Assembly (NCBI GenBank): GCA_023717605.1
Contig: JAMQPH010000601.1
Coordinates: forward strand, 1-42,415
Origin: Pyrinomonadaceae bacterium
GTDB lineage: Bacteria; Acidobacteriota; Blastocatellia; Pyrinomonadales; Pyrinomonadaceae
Direction: 5' to 3'
DNA: 42,415 bases
Shown: positions 1 to 9,804 of the stretch, in pieces
Position numbering within the stretch: the first letter of the stretch is position 1
Layout: every line of letters starts with the position of its first letter
Position numbers and translations under genes: made by a program
Notes under the pieces: generated by a model
What the model saw: only the letters and a program-made list of their open reading frames with translations
Told to the model about the DNA's origin: nothing
The model's database searches: none

Positions 1-881
1 AGCGGCAACAGCACGATGACGCCTTCCTGCACATCTCTCAGATTACGCAGCAGTGCGGCGCGCTGGCCGGGCGGCAGTCCCACGATCTCCGACCACAGAC
101 GTTGCAGATACGAGCGGCGCTCCACCTCCGCAGCGACGTTAGCCCTCGCGTCAGACGAAGGCTCACCGCGCCCCGCCGATGCCTCCCCCTCATCGTGGTT
201 CGTGGCGAGGGGTAGGTCTTTAATCCCCTGCAAGTCCGCGACCGTGTTGACCAGCGCGTCCAGTTCGACGGGCGCGCCGACCTGTCTGAAAATAGCCCTC
301 AGCAGATCGGCCAGGCTCACGCGCCGGATGTCCTCATACTCCGTCCCGGCCAGCGCCAGCGTTTGCGGAGCATCTCGTAATTGCCGAAGCTGTCCCGTAT
401 CCGCTGGGGAGTCCTTCACACGGGAGCGCCACGCAGCAGAACCGCAGAGCCAGTCCCCGTCACCGCTCTGCCACAGGGCGAGTTCTCGCTGGTGAGTCAG
501 GAGATATCGCACCCGATTCTTCAAGCGCCAACGCTGCGGGTATTTACGTCGCAGGTGTTGGTGACAGGCGTTGTATGTGGTGACGGCGACGTAGCTGCGG
601 AAATCCCCGATGGCCTCGCTGCCGCCGCTGGTCTTGCAGGCGCGGAGGCGCCCGAGCAGTTGGGCGACGACTTCGCCGTACAGGTCTTCCGCGTCCTGCC
701 AGCGGAGACGGTCATCCACGGCGTCGGAGGTGTGCAGCTTGCTCCTGATGATTCCCTTGATGACCGGGCCGGCATGATCGGCCAGAAGCAGCGTCAAGAT
801 CTCCGACTCAGCCTCGGAGGCCGCGTGCAAGAAGGGCGACAGTAGTGCGTCCGAGTGTTGTGCTGCACCCTGGCCATACAT
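1..881 (-). CDS. RNA polymerase sigma-70-like (ECF-like) factor, 3' end outside window
   Basis: Manual reverse translation from ATG at 881 gives an open frame to position 1 (MYGQGAAQHSDALLSPFLHAASEAESEILTLLLADHAGPVIKGIIRSKL...WQDAEDLYGEVVAQLLGRLRA...FRSYVAVTTYNACHQHLRRKYPQRWRLKNRVRYLL...LWSEIVGLPPGQRAALLRNL). Region-2-like and region-4-like segments. Not in the ORF track because it runs off the edge. Confidence 0.7.
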   Translation of the reverse strand, partial: MYGQGAAQHSDALLSPFLHAASEAESEILTLLLADHAGPVIKGIIRSKLHTSDAVDDRLRWQDAEDLYGEVVAQLLGRLRACKTSGGSEAIGDFRSYVAVTTYNACHQHLRRKYPQRWRLKNRVRYLLTHQRELALWQSGDGDWLCGSAAWRSRVKDSPADTGQLRQLRDAPQTLALAGTEYEDIRRVSLADLLRAIFRQVGAPVELDALVNTVADLQGIKDLPLATNHDEGEASAGRGEPSSDARANVAAEVERRSYLQRLWSEIVGLPPGQRAALLRNLRDVQEGVIVLLP

Positions 882-1077
882 CGGCAAATCGCTCAGACTG
901 TTTGCGCGGATCCTATCGGGTAATAGGACCCCAGTATACGCCAACGTGATACCGCCACCTACGCGCTCCCGTGATGATCTCGCGACGGACGCGACCTCTA
1001 ATCCGAAAAGAAAGCGGGGGTAATTGGGAAAGCGCAGTCGTGTTTTTCCCAGGTCCCTATCCCCTATTCCCACGAAT

Positions 1078-1533
1078 TTATCTTTTCCAGTAGTGTCGGA
1101 TTCTTTCCGCCAGGAGTGGGAAAGGCACATACTCGGCGCTGCGACCCGAACGCCGCATCTCTTCCACCATACGCATGGCGCCGTCGGCATTCCTCGTGTG
1201 GACGAGAATGGTTGAGGCGCGTTGCAGGTCCGGGTTTGCCGCGAGCCAGGAAGCGATTGCGTAGCCAGTCCGCTCATCATCCCGGTCGACAGAGTTGTAG
1301 TGCTCGGGATGCAGGTCATGATCCAGAAAGATTGCGTCGTACGAGTTCTCGCCCAAAAGCTGCTGTGCCTGCCTCACGTTGTGGGCCATGTCAATGAAGT
1401 CGCCCTTGAACCGTTCAGCGAACCACTTGTGCCTGCGCTTATCGTCGTCGAGAAGGAAAACTCGGATAGGATTGCGTTCGCTATCAACTTTCCGGATGCC
1501 GAGTTTCGTCAGCAATGAATGTAACAAAGACAT
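1078..1533 (-). CDS. Receiver-like protein, resembling the cyclic-phosphate processing receiver domain family
   Basis: 151 aa; motifs LLDDDKRRHKWF, AIFLDHDLHPEHY, TGYAIASWLAANP, ILVHTRNADGAMRMV. Confidence 0.6.
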   Translation of the reverse strand: MSLLHSLLTKLGIRKVDSERNPIRVFLLDDDKRRHKWFAERFKGDFIDMAHNVRQAQQLLGENSYDAIFLDHDLHPEHYNSVDRDDERTGYAIASWLAANPDLQRASTILVHTRNADGAMRMVEEMRRSGRSAEYVPFPLLAERIRHYWKR

Positions 1534-1751
1534 CGTTGTTAAGATTAAGACCTCCGGTCACGAGAGCGAACATCGCTTCGTCAAGTATCTGAAAAGAGGA
1601 AGCATGAATGGCTCAAAATATACCATACAGATAGAAGACATTTAACACGTCCCAGAAGTGCCTTCGTTGCGTTCCCCTCTGCCGATGCTATAATCCGACC
1701 CGAATAGGAATCGAAGTCGTAGTTCGCAGTCCTTGGTATCCGCAATCGTTA

Positions 1752-2579
1752 ATGCCTCCTGATAATTCCAGCAAACAACTTAGCCCTACGGTCAATGGCC
1801 TTGACAAAGGTCAAGCCAGGGAAGTGTGCAGCGCTTGCTTCGGCACCGGAGTAAGAATTGTTCCCGGTAAGGGTGCAAAGATATGCGATGAATGCCAACC
1901 GCGAGACGGTGATCGTTTACGGGAGGCGGCGCGTATCCCGCGCCGTCATGCTGACTGTACCTTTGATAACTACCGAGTCCCCGCGGGTTCATCATCACTT
2001 CATTGGGCTCTCATGAAGGCCAAAACCCTGGTGAACGATTACCCGGCAGTGGAAAGAGGTCTTCTCTTAACCGGGCCGGTCGGAGTCGGAAAGACACATC
2101 TCGCGGTGGCGATTCTGCAGGGACTGATTGCGAAGGGTGTCTCCTGTTTGTTCTGCGAGTTTGGCTCTCTGCTCAAACAGATTCAGGATTCGTACAATCC
2201 AATATCGAAAACGTCTGAGTTGCGAGTACTGGCGCCGGTTTACCAGGCTGAAGTCTTGGTGCTCGACGAACTGGGCTCCACGATTCCCACGGACTGGGTT
2301 CGCGACACGATGTACCAGATCATTAACAAACGCTACAACGACAAGAAGCTTACGATCTTTACTACAAACTATTTGGACGTACCTCGCATCGAGAAGACTC
2401 AGGAGCATGAGATTGCCAGCAGAACATTTAGTAAGAAGGGATCCTCTGAACGTATTCAGGAAATGACGACGCTGGAAGAGCGCATCGGGACACGCTTGCG
2501 GAGTCGTCTCTATGAAATGTGCAATGCGGTGGTAATCGAAGGCGAAGACTATCGCAAGAGCCGGGATCACCGCCGCTGA
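1752..2579 (+). CDS. DnaC/DnaI/IstB-type AAA+ ATP-binding protein with N-terminal Cys cluster
   Basis: Walker A GPVGVGKTHLAVAIL, Walker B-like VLVLDELGS, sensor-like FTTNYLD; N-terminal CSACFGTG...CDEC. Confidence 0.8.
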   Translation: MPPDNSSKQLSPTVNGLDKGQAREVCSACFGTGVRIVPGKGAKICDECQPRDGDRLREAARIPRRHADCTFDNYRVPAGSSSLHWALMKAKTLVNDYPAVERGLLLTGPVGVGKTHLAVAILQGLIAKGVSCLFCEFGSLLKQIQDSYNPISKTSELRVLAPVYQAEVLVLDELGSTIPTDWVRDTMYQIINKRYNDKKLTIFTTNYLDVPRIEKTQEHEIASRTFSKKGSSERIQEMTTLEERIGTRLRSRLYEMCNAVVIEGEDYRKSRDHRR

Positions 2580-2620
2580 CGTTCGGTCGGTTTGGGAGAC
2601 TATCCATTCTGGTAAAGTGT

Positions 2621-2765
2621 GAGGTCGTTTTCATTTTCCATCTCTCATTTTCCATTTCCCATTTGTCATTTGGGATGCAATCCCTCTGTGGACCCAAAGG
2701 ATTCAAGTGTCAGCCAATGAAAAATGATAAATGGAAAATGAGAAATGGAAAATGAAGACGACCTC
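2621..2765. repeat. Intergenic inverted repeat, A/T-rich catttgtcatttcc-type arms
   Basis: gaggtcgttttcattttccatctctcattttccattt... versus reverse complement of ...aaatggaaaatgagaaatggaaaatgaagacgacctc. Confidence 0.85.
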
Positions 2766-2923
2766 TCTTCAAACCAGTCAAGCTGCTGCCCCGGCAACCT
2801 GGCCCTCTCGCGCGGCTACTCCCTCTCGCAAGCGTTATGTATAATGCCCTCGACCCACAAACTCTTTGGCTGTTAGCGTACTAGTCGCGCTTATGACAGG
2901 CGGGGTGCCTTCGTTCCCAATTA

Positions 2924-5900
2924 ATGCCCAAACGCACTGACCTACACAAGATACTCATCATCGGATCGGGTCCTATTGTAATCGGCCAGGCTTGCGAATT
3001 TGATTATTCAGGCACGCAAGCATGCAAAGCACTCCGTCAGGAGGGCTACAAGACCGTGCTGGTTAACTCCAATCCAGCAACGATCATGACCGATCCAGAG
3101 ACCTCCGACGCTACCTACATCGAGCCACTCACAGTTGAGACAGTTGCAGAAATTATCCGGCGCGAGAGACCGGATGCGCTGTTGCCGACGGTAGGCGGGC
3201 AGACCGCATTAAATCTTGCAATCGCCCTTGCAGATGCCGGGATTCTTGATGAATACGGTGTCGAAATGATTGGTGCGAAGCGCGAAGCGGTTAAAGTCGC
3301 TGAGGATCGACGACTCTTCAAACAGGCGATGGATGAAGTCGGCCTGCCCATGCCGCGAGGAGGTTTCGCGCGTTCCTGGGACGACGCTCAGGAGATCGTA
3401 ACAAACACTGGGTATCCGTCAATCATTCGACCCTCTTTCACTCTCGGTGGTAGCGGCGGCGGCACCGCTTATAACCCCGAGGAGTTTGAAGAGATTGTGC
3501 GCGCGGGCCTGGCCGCTTCGCCGATGCACGAAGTCTTGATTGAGGAATCGATTCTGGGTTGGAAAGAGTTCGAGCTCGAGGTAATGCGTGACCTGGCGGA
3601 TAACGTGGTCATCATTTGCTCAATCGAAAACTTCGATCCGATGGGCGTGCATACCGGAGATTCAATCACGGTTGCCCCAGCGCAGACGCTCACCGATGTC
3701 GAATATCAAAAGCTTCGCGACATGGCCATCACCGTAATTCGTAAAGTCGGTGTCGAAACGGGCGGATCGAACATTCAGTTTGCCGTCAACCCGGAAAACG
3801 GCGAGGTACGAATAATTGAGATGAACCCGCGCGTGTCGCGTTCATCGGCGCTGGCTTCCAAAGCAACCGGTTTCCCGATCGCCAAAATTGCCGCCAAGCT
3901 TGCCGTTGGTTACACGCTGGATGAGATTCCCAACGACATCACTAAAAAAACTCCCGCCTCGTTCGAACCTACTATCGACTATGTGGTAGCAAAGATTCCG
4001 AAGTGGGAATTTGAAAAATTTCGCGAGGCGGAAGACGTGCTGGGTACGCAAATGAAGTCGGTTGGTGAGGTGATGGCAATTGGCCGGACATTCAAGGAGG
4101 CATTGTTCAAAGGATTGCGATCGCTCGAGGCCGTGAAGCCCTTGCGTCTTGAGGACGTGTCTGACGATGAGCTGCAACGCAAGCTTGCGCGTCCAAACTC
4201 TCAGCGGTTTTCCTACATTACTTATGCGCTGCAACATGGCTGGTCGATCGCAGAGATCTATCGCCTGTCGCGGATCGATCCATGGTTTCTGGAGCAGTTG
4301 CAAGATGTAATGGAGATTCAGCGGTCGGTGGAAGGAAAGAAATTGGAGGAGATCCCTGCAGACCTTTTGCGTAGCTTCAAAGAGGCTGCTCTGTCTGATC
4401 GCCGGCTCGCATATTTGACTGCCACGTCGGAAGACGAAGTACGTGCCTATCGGAAGCGCCTGGGTGTGGTTCCAGTTTACAAACGGGTCGACACTTGCGG
4501 CGCTGAATTTGAATCCTTCACGCCTTACCTTTATTCAACCTACGAATCAGAGGATGAGGCGGCGCCCACTGAGCGTCGCAAAATAATGATTCTGGGCTCG
4601 GGTCCCAATCGCATCGGGCAGGGAATCGAGTTTGACTACTGTTGTTGTCACGCCTCCTTTGCCCTGCGCGATGCAGGCTTCGAAACGATCATGGTCAACT
4701 GCAATCCTGAGACAGTGTCCACGGATTACGATACGTCTGACCGTCTCTACTTCGAGCCGCTGACCTTTGAAGACGTAATGAATATCGTTGACGTGGAGAA
4801 ACCCGAGGGCGTGATAGTTCAGTTTGGAGGTCAAACTCCGCTAAATTTGGCGATGCGTTTGCACCGTGCCGGCGTACCGATAATCGGTACTAATGCAGAA
4901 TCGATTGACCTCGCCGAGGACCGCAAACGGTTTGGAGCACTGTTGCATGAGTTGGGCATCCCGCAACCGGCAAATGGAATGGCGGCGACGGTTGCTGAGG
5001 CGAAGCAGGTTGCCGAGACGATTGGCTATCCGGTGTTGGTGCGACCCAGTTACGTGCTGGGCGGCCGGGCCATGGCCATTGTTTATGACGAAGAGAGTCT
5101 GGATAAATATGTCCGCACGGCTGTTGGTTTTACTCCCGACCGTCCAGTTTTGATCGACAAGTTTCTTGAGCAGGCCGCGGAGTTTGATGTTGACGCGCTG
5201 GCTGATGAAACAGCGTGCGTGATTGCCGGAATCCAGGAGCACATAGAAGAGGCAGGCATTCATTCCGGAGATTCATCGTGCGTTTTGCCGCCGGTTCGCA
5301 TCGATCCGGAGCATATAGAAACGATGCGTCACTACACCCGCACGCTCGCGACGGCACTCTCCGTGCGCGGGCTCATGAACATCCAGTTTGCTATCAAGGA
5401 TCACCGGGTGTTTGTGCTTGAAGTGAATCCTCGTGCCTCGCGCACCGTCCCCTTTGTTTCCAAGGCAACAGGAGTTCAGATCGCTCGTGTTGCAGCTCTG
5501 GTTATGGCCGGCAAGCCTCTGGCTGACTTTGCTTTGCCTCAGGATCTGACCGTCAGTCGTTTCTTCATCAAGTCACCGGTCTTCCCCTTCGCAAAGTTTG
5601 CCGGCGTCGATCCCATTTTGGGACCGGAGATGCATTCGACCGGCGAAGTGATGGGTATAGGCGAGACGTTCGGAGAGGCTTACGGTAAAGCGATGATGGG
5701 GGCCGGATTGTCACTTCCGCGCAGTGGAACAGCGTTTCTCAGTGTAAACGACGCCGACAAGGGACAGTCGGTCATTATTGCCCGCAAGCTCGTTCGTCTT
5801 GGCTTTGAAATTATCGCCACGCTGGGGACGGCGGCTCGCTTGAAGGAAGTCGGGCTGAAAGTGGAAACGGTCTTTAAAGTCAATGAGGGACGACCCAATA

Positions 5901-6142
5901 TCGTAGATCACATCAAACGAGGAGATGTGGCATTAGCAATCAACACGCCGTTGGGACGCTCTTCTCACTTTGACGAGCAGGCGATTCGCCGTGCGGCTCT
6001 GCAGTACAACGTGCCCTGTGTGACGACCATGACTGGCGCGCAGGCAATTGTCGAAGCGTTGGGAGCCTTTGGCAGAGATGAACCGGTGAGAGTCCGCTCG
6101 CTGCAAGAGTTGCACGCGGTTACGGCGCCTGTAGGGCGTTGA
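2924..6142 (+). CDS. carB: Carbamoyl-phosphate synthase large subunit
   Basis: 1072 aa; duplicated ATP-grasp halves ([25 protein letters not shown] / [25 protein letters not shown]), C-terminal MGS-like domain. Confidence 0.97.
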   Translation: MPKRTDLHKILIIGSGPIVIGQACEFDYSGTQACKALRQEGYKTVLVNSNPATIMTDPETSDATYIEPLTVETVAEIIRRERPDALLPTVGGQTALNLAIALADAGILDEYGVEMIGAKREAVKVAEDRRLFKQAMDEVGLPMPRGGFARSWDDAQEIVTNTGYPSIIRPSFTLGGSGGGTAYNPEEFEEIVRAGLAASPMHEVLIEESILGWKEFELEVMRDLADNVVIICSIENFDPMGVHTGDSITVAPAQTLTDVEYQKLRDMAITVIRKVGVETGGSNIQFAVNPENGEVRIIEMNPRVSRSSALASKATGFPIAKIAAKLAVGYTLDEIPNDITKKTPASFEPTIDYVVAKIPKWEFEKFREAEDVLGTQMKSVGEVMAIGRTFKEALFKGLRSLEAVKPLRLEDVSDDELQRKLARPNSQRFSYITYALQHGWSIAEIYRLSRIDPWFLEQLQDVMEIQRSVEGKKLEEIPADLLRSFKEAALSDRRLAYLTATSEDEVRAYRKRLGVVPVYKRVDTCGAEFESFTPYLYSTYESEDEAAPTERRKIMILGSGPNRIGQGIEFDYCCCHASFALRDAGFETIMVNCNPETVSTDYDTSDRLYFEPLTFEDVMNIVDVEKPEGVIVQFGGQTPLNLAMRLHRAGVPIIGTNAESIDLAEDRKRFGALLHELGIPQPANGMAATVAEAKQVAETIGYPVLVRPSYVLGGRAMAIVYDEESLDKYVRTAVGFTPDRPVLIDKFLEQAAEFDVDALADETACVIAGIQEHIEEAGIHSGDSSCVLPPVRIDPEHIETMRHYTRTLATALSVRGLMNIQFAIKDHRVFVLEVNPRASRTVPFVSKATGVQIARVAALVMAGKPLADFALPQDLTVSRFFIKSPVFPFAKFAGVDPILGPEMHSTGEVMGIGETFGEAYGKAMMGAGLSLPRSGTAFLSVNDADKGQSVIIARKLVRLGFEIIATLGTAARLKEVGLKVETVFKVNEGRPNIVDHIKRGDVALAINTPLGRSSHFDEQAIRRAALQYNVPCVTTMTGAQAIVEALGAFGRDEPVRVRSLQELHAVTAPVGR

Positions 6143-6246
6143 GAAAGGTAGTCAAAAACAGAGACACCGCGGCGACAGGTCGAATGGTCTACCGCGACCG
6201 GAAGCGGGTGATTCCAGGCTCAAACTAATGAGAACGTCTCGACTCA

Positions 6247-6514
6247 CAGAACCATTTACGGTAGTCAATGGATGCAAGCACTCAACGCTCAGGCCCCCCC
6301 TCGCACAACTGGCGGCGGACGTTATATTGCAAGACCAAATTTGAATGCCATGGTCCATTGGCTACCGCAAACGGTTCTGTATGGATGCACTCAATGCTCG
6401 GGCAAACCGCCACTCACACAAATGGAACATGACACTCACAACTGGTTGGCGGTCGGAAAATTGTAAGGCCAAACTTGAATGCCAGGTTCCATTGGCTACC
6501 GCAAATGGTTCTGT
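6247..6514. repeat. Dispersed repeat cluster, core CAGAACCRTTTGCGGTAGCCAATGGA (1 forward, 2 reverse copies)
   Basis: Copies at 6247-6272 (+), about 6354-6379 (-) and 6488-6513 (-), the latter two within roughly 125-bp diverged tandem units; same core recurs at 28.9-29.3 kb. Confidence 0.85.
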
Positions 6515-6519
6515 AGTGG

Positions 6520-6942
6520 GTGGAGACCTTCTTGGAAATTAACGGTAGAGAGACGATTGAGAAAATCCTGGACGAGTGCCGGACCATAGCTGTCGTAGGT
6601 CTTTCGTCTAATCCCGCGCGGGCTTCTAACAGCGTTGCGTCTTACATGCGGCGGAATGGTTATCAGGTGATTCCTGTCAATCCCAATGAGACACAAGTGT
6701 TTGGTGATAAGTCTTATGCTTCGTTGGCGGACGCTCCTGATGAGATTGAGTTGGTAGACATCTTTAGAAGATCAGAAGAAGCCGGTAAGGCTGTTGACGA
6801 AGCCATTACCATCGGCGCAAAGGCAGTTTGGCTGCAGGAAGGGGTGATTGATCACGCGGCTGCCCAACGTGCGCTCGACGCCGGGCTTTGGGTGGTGATG
6901 GATCGCTGCTGGCTGAAGGAGCATCTCAGGTTTCAGCGGTGA
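6520..6942 (+). CDS. CoA-binding domain protein (YccU-like)
   Basis: GTG start; TIAVVGLSSNPARASNSVASYMRRNGYQVIPVNPNE, ELVDIFRRSEE, AVWLQEGV, DRCWLKEH. Confidence 0.9.
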   Translation: METFLEINGRETIEKILDECRTIAVVGLSSNPARASNSVASYMRRNGYQVIPVNPNETQVFGDKSYASLADAPDEIELVDIFRRSEEAGKAVDEAITIGAKAVWLQEGVIDHAAAQRALDAGLWVVMDRCWLKEHLRFQR

Positions 6943-7012
6943 GCCAACCGCACCCAGAAACCGGGCATCGCTGTGTCTTTAACCGAGGGTTCGCCAGCTC
7001 CTCTCATTCACA

Positions 7013-7153
7013 CCCTGCTTTAGCTGGGTGTAGAAAACTTCGGTGACATTCCGAAACCGTTTGAACGGTTTCCTCGCCGCCGCAAAACCGTTGAAACGGT
7101 TCGGGAGTTTCGCTCCACCCTCGTCACCTATCTGAAGATAGGTGTGAATCAGA
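7013..7153. repeat. Composite stem-loop element (nested palindromes)
   Basis: cattcacaccctgctttagctgggtg ... gaaaccgtttgaacggtttcc ... aaaccgttgaaacggttc ... cacctatctgaagataggtgtgaat; outer ends attcacacc/ggtgtgaat are inverted. Confidence 0.8.
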
Positions 7154-7241
7154 AGCGAGCGCGGTAATCGGAACTGATGCTCGGAACGTGAACTATAATG
7201 TCTGCTAGCTCTCCTCGCGCTAAGAGATCACGGAGAAGTCA

Positions 7242-9311
7242 ATGAAGAAGATTTCAGTAATTGCTTTTGTTCTGTTGATGATTGTCTCGCCCCTACCTTT
7301 GTTTGCGGACGATGGTATGTGGACTTTCGACAATCCTCCGCGGAAGCAATGGAAGGAACGCTACAACTTTGAACCATCCGATGCCTGGCTGGAGCACGTT
7401 AGGTTAGCATCTGTCCGCGTTGAAGGTTCCTCCGGCGCTTTTGTTTCGGCCAACGGCCTGATGATGACCAATCAGCACGTCGCCAGCGGCCAGTTACAAA
7501 AGCTTTCGACCAGTGAGCGCAATCTCCGTCGGGATGGGTTTTATGCATCGACTTCGGCCGAAGAGCTGAAGTGTCCTGACATGGAAGCTCATGTGTTGGT
7601 CTCTTACGAGGATGTGACGGCCCGCGTACAAGGAGCGGCAAAGGAAGGGGCATCTGACAAGGAAAATAACGAGGCCCGCAACGCGCAGAGAGCGGCGATA
7701 GAAAAAGAGTCAACTGACAAGACCGGATTGCGTAGCGAAGTTGTCGCACTCTACCGAGGCGGCGAATACTGGCTCTATCGTTTCAAGAAGTACACCGATA
7801 TCCGGCTGGTTTTTGCGCCGGAGGAACAGATAGCTTTCTTCGGCGGCGACTACGACAATTTCACTTACCCGCGCTACTGCCTTGATGTCACCTTTCTTCG
7901 CGTCTATGAGAATGGGCAACCGTTAAAGACTCAGAATTATCTTAAATGGTCCGCGCAGGGTCCCACCGATGGTGAATTCGTGCTGGCAATCGGCAACCCC
8001 GGATCTACCAACCGCCTGCTTACGTTGGCACAAGTGCAATTCCAGCGTGATCTGGGGAACCCACTTCAGATGCAGGTGTGGAACTCGCGCCGCGAAGCTT
8101 TGCTGCGCTACAGCGCGACTGGTCCCGAGCCTGCCCGCCGCGCTTTGAATACAGTTCGCAGTCTTTCGAACTCCATCAAGAGGCTGGTGGGCCAGCAAGA
8201 TGGATTGAACAACCAACGAATGATGCTCAGGAAAGAGCAGGACGAAAAGGCGTTACGAGCAGCAGTGTCGAGCCGGCCGGAATTTCAGCAGGCTTACGGC
8301 AGCGCCTGGGAGGAGATTGCTAACGCCAACAGAGAGCTTCCGACCTACGCTAAGCGATCTGCTTTCTCGACGATAGCTTATTCCCGCCTGGGCCAAATCG
8401 CCTCGACACTCGTTCGATATTCCGAAGAAGTCGGAAAACCAAACGAAGCACGTTACGAAGAGTTTCGTGACTCAAAGTTGGAATCGCTAAAGTTCAATCT
8501 CTTCTCGCCGGCTCCAATCTATGCAGATATGGAAGAGGCAATCCTCGCATCCTGGCTAGCAGACGCACAACAAGCGCTGGGAGCAGACGATGCTTTCGTT
8601 CGTGCAGCCCTGCAAGGGTCAACTCCGGCGGCGTTGGCTAAGAGCACGGTTGCCGGAACAAAGTTGGGTGACGTAGCGGCACGCAAAGCCCTGTTCGAAG
8701 GTGGGGCCGAGGCAATCAAGAAAAGCGATGATCCGCTGATCATGCTGGCCCGTCGTGTAGAGCCCATCATTCGCGACCTGCGCGCGTGGAATGAGGAGAA
8801 GATTCAGAGTGTGGAAACTGCTGCCGGGCAGAAGATTGCAGCGGCACGCTTCGCCGTACTTGGCCGGAACGTTTATCCGGATGCTACTTCCAGTCTACGC
8901 ATAAGTTACGGCAGAGTACTGGGCTATGAGGAAGACACCACCCTGGTACCTTACAAGACAACTTACAGCGGCTTATACGATCGCGCGGTCAGCTTTGATG
9001 AGAAACCTCCCTTTGATTTGCCTCAGCGCTGGAGGGACGGGAAGGCGAAACTGGATTTATCGACTCCAATGAACTTCGCGTACACCGCGGACACCATCGG
9101 TGGTAATTCCGGTAGTCCAGTCATTAATCGAAACGCGGAAGTTGTGGGCCTCAACTTTGACAGCAACATACAAAAGTTACCCAACCGTTACTGGTATGTA
9201 GACGAAGCCGAGGGTGGTCGCGCCCTGGCGGTTCACAGTGCCGCCATCATTGAAGCTTTGCGACGGTTGTATGGAGCCGAGAAGCTGGCTGCCGAAATCA
9301 CCGGTCGCTAG
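7242..9311 (+). CDS. S46 family serine peptidase (DPP7/DPP11-like), secreted
   Basis: Signal peptide; [52 protein letters not shown]. Confidence 0.92.
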   Translation: MKKISVIAFVLLMIVSPLPLFADDGMWTFDNPPRKQWKERYNFEPSDAWLEHVRLASVRVEGSSGAFVSANGLMMTNQHVASGQLQKLSTSERNLRRDGFYASTSAEELKCPDMEAHVLVSYEDVTARVQGAAKEGASDKENNEARNAQRAAIEKESTDKTGLRSEVVALYRGGEYWLYRFKKYTDIRLVFAPEEQIAFFGGDYDNFTYPRYCLDVTFLRVYENGQPLKTQNYLKWSAQGPTDGEFVLAIGNPGSTNRLLTLAQVQFQRDLGNPLQMQVWNSRREALLRYSATGPEPARRALNTVRSLSNSIKRLVGQQDGLNNQRMMLRKEQDEKALRAAVSSRPEFQQAYGSAWEEIANANRELPTYAKRSAFSTIAYSRLGQIASTLVRYSEEVGKPNEARYEEFRDSKLESLKFNLFSPAPIYADMEEAILASWLADAQQALGADDAFVRAALQGSTPAALAKSTVAGTKLGDVAARKALFEGGAEAIKKSDDPLIMLARRVEPIIRDLRAWNEEKIQSVETAAGQKIAAARFAVLGRNVYPDATSSLRISYGRVLGYEEDTTLVPYKTTYSGLYDRAVSFDEKPPFDLPQRWRDGKAKLDLSTPMNFAYTADTIGGNSGSPVINRNAEVVGLNFDSNIQKLPNRYWYVDEAEGGRALAVHSAAIIEALRRLYGAEKLAAEITGR

Positions 9312-9357
9312 TCTGGATACCACAACTCAGGAGGGGAGCAAAACTCAACCTTTGCGC

Positions 9358-9452
9358 CCTCGCAGTCAGGAAGGCGGATCCTGTCCCCGCCTCAAGCTTG
9401 AAAGTCACTCACCGTCAGAGCGGGGACAGGGTCCGCCTTCCTGACTGCGAGG
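9358..9452. repeat. Long hairpin, 32-bp arms (31/32 match), 31-nt loop
   Basis: cctcgcagtcaggaaggcggatcctgtccccg (9358-9389) versus cggggacagggtccgccttcctgactgcgagg (9421-9452). Confidence 0.95.
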
Positions 9453-9514
9453 TGACGAACGTTGAGAGGCCGATTTGCTGGTTAATGGCTATCCAAGTGA
9501 GCTAGGCTCGGGCC

Positions 9515-9799
9515 TCAGAGTGAATTAGGGCAGATGAGCAATAGTCCCTCCGAAGTTTCGAAGTAGTGGACCAATTCTGATTCGACGCGGCGGAAGATGT
9601 CGCGCGAGGTGACACGCGCCTGAAGCGCAGCCTCGTCGGTAGTTAATGGTCTCACGTGATCTGCGCAGGAGAAGCACCAGACCCACGGTCTCGGGTATCT
9701 TTCGTGCCCTCCATTTACAGTCTCTCCGCCAATGTCGCTGAGAATCAGCAGCCTGTCAGTTTCAGTAGTGATTTCGGTTCTGCGCTTCAATACATTCAA
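9515..9799 (-). CDS. Small protein with excisionase/HTH-like C-terminal half
   Basis: 94 aa; WCFSCADHVRPLTTDEAALQARVTSRDIFRRVESELVHYFETSEGLLLICPNSL; starts 6 nt downstream of the preceding minus-strand gene. Confidence 0.5.
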   Translation of the reverse strand: MNVLKRRTEITTETDRLLILSDIGGETVNGGHERYPRPWVWCFSCADHVRPLTTDEAALQARVTSRDIFRRVESELVHYFETSEGLLLICPNSL

Positions 9800-9804
9800 T
9801 TCCT

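Noticed and set aside
2067-2570. 167-aa minus-strand ORF
   Set aside because: Antisense to the DnaC/IstB-type ATPase, which has clear Walker motifs.
1752-2579. IstB of an IS21 transposon
   Set aside because: No IstA transposase or IS ends nearby; the N-terminal Cys cluster fits a DnaC/DnaI-like loader better, though function is unproven.
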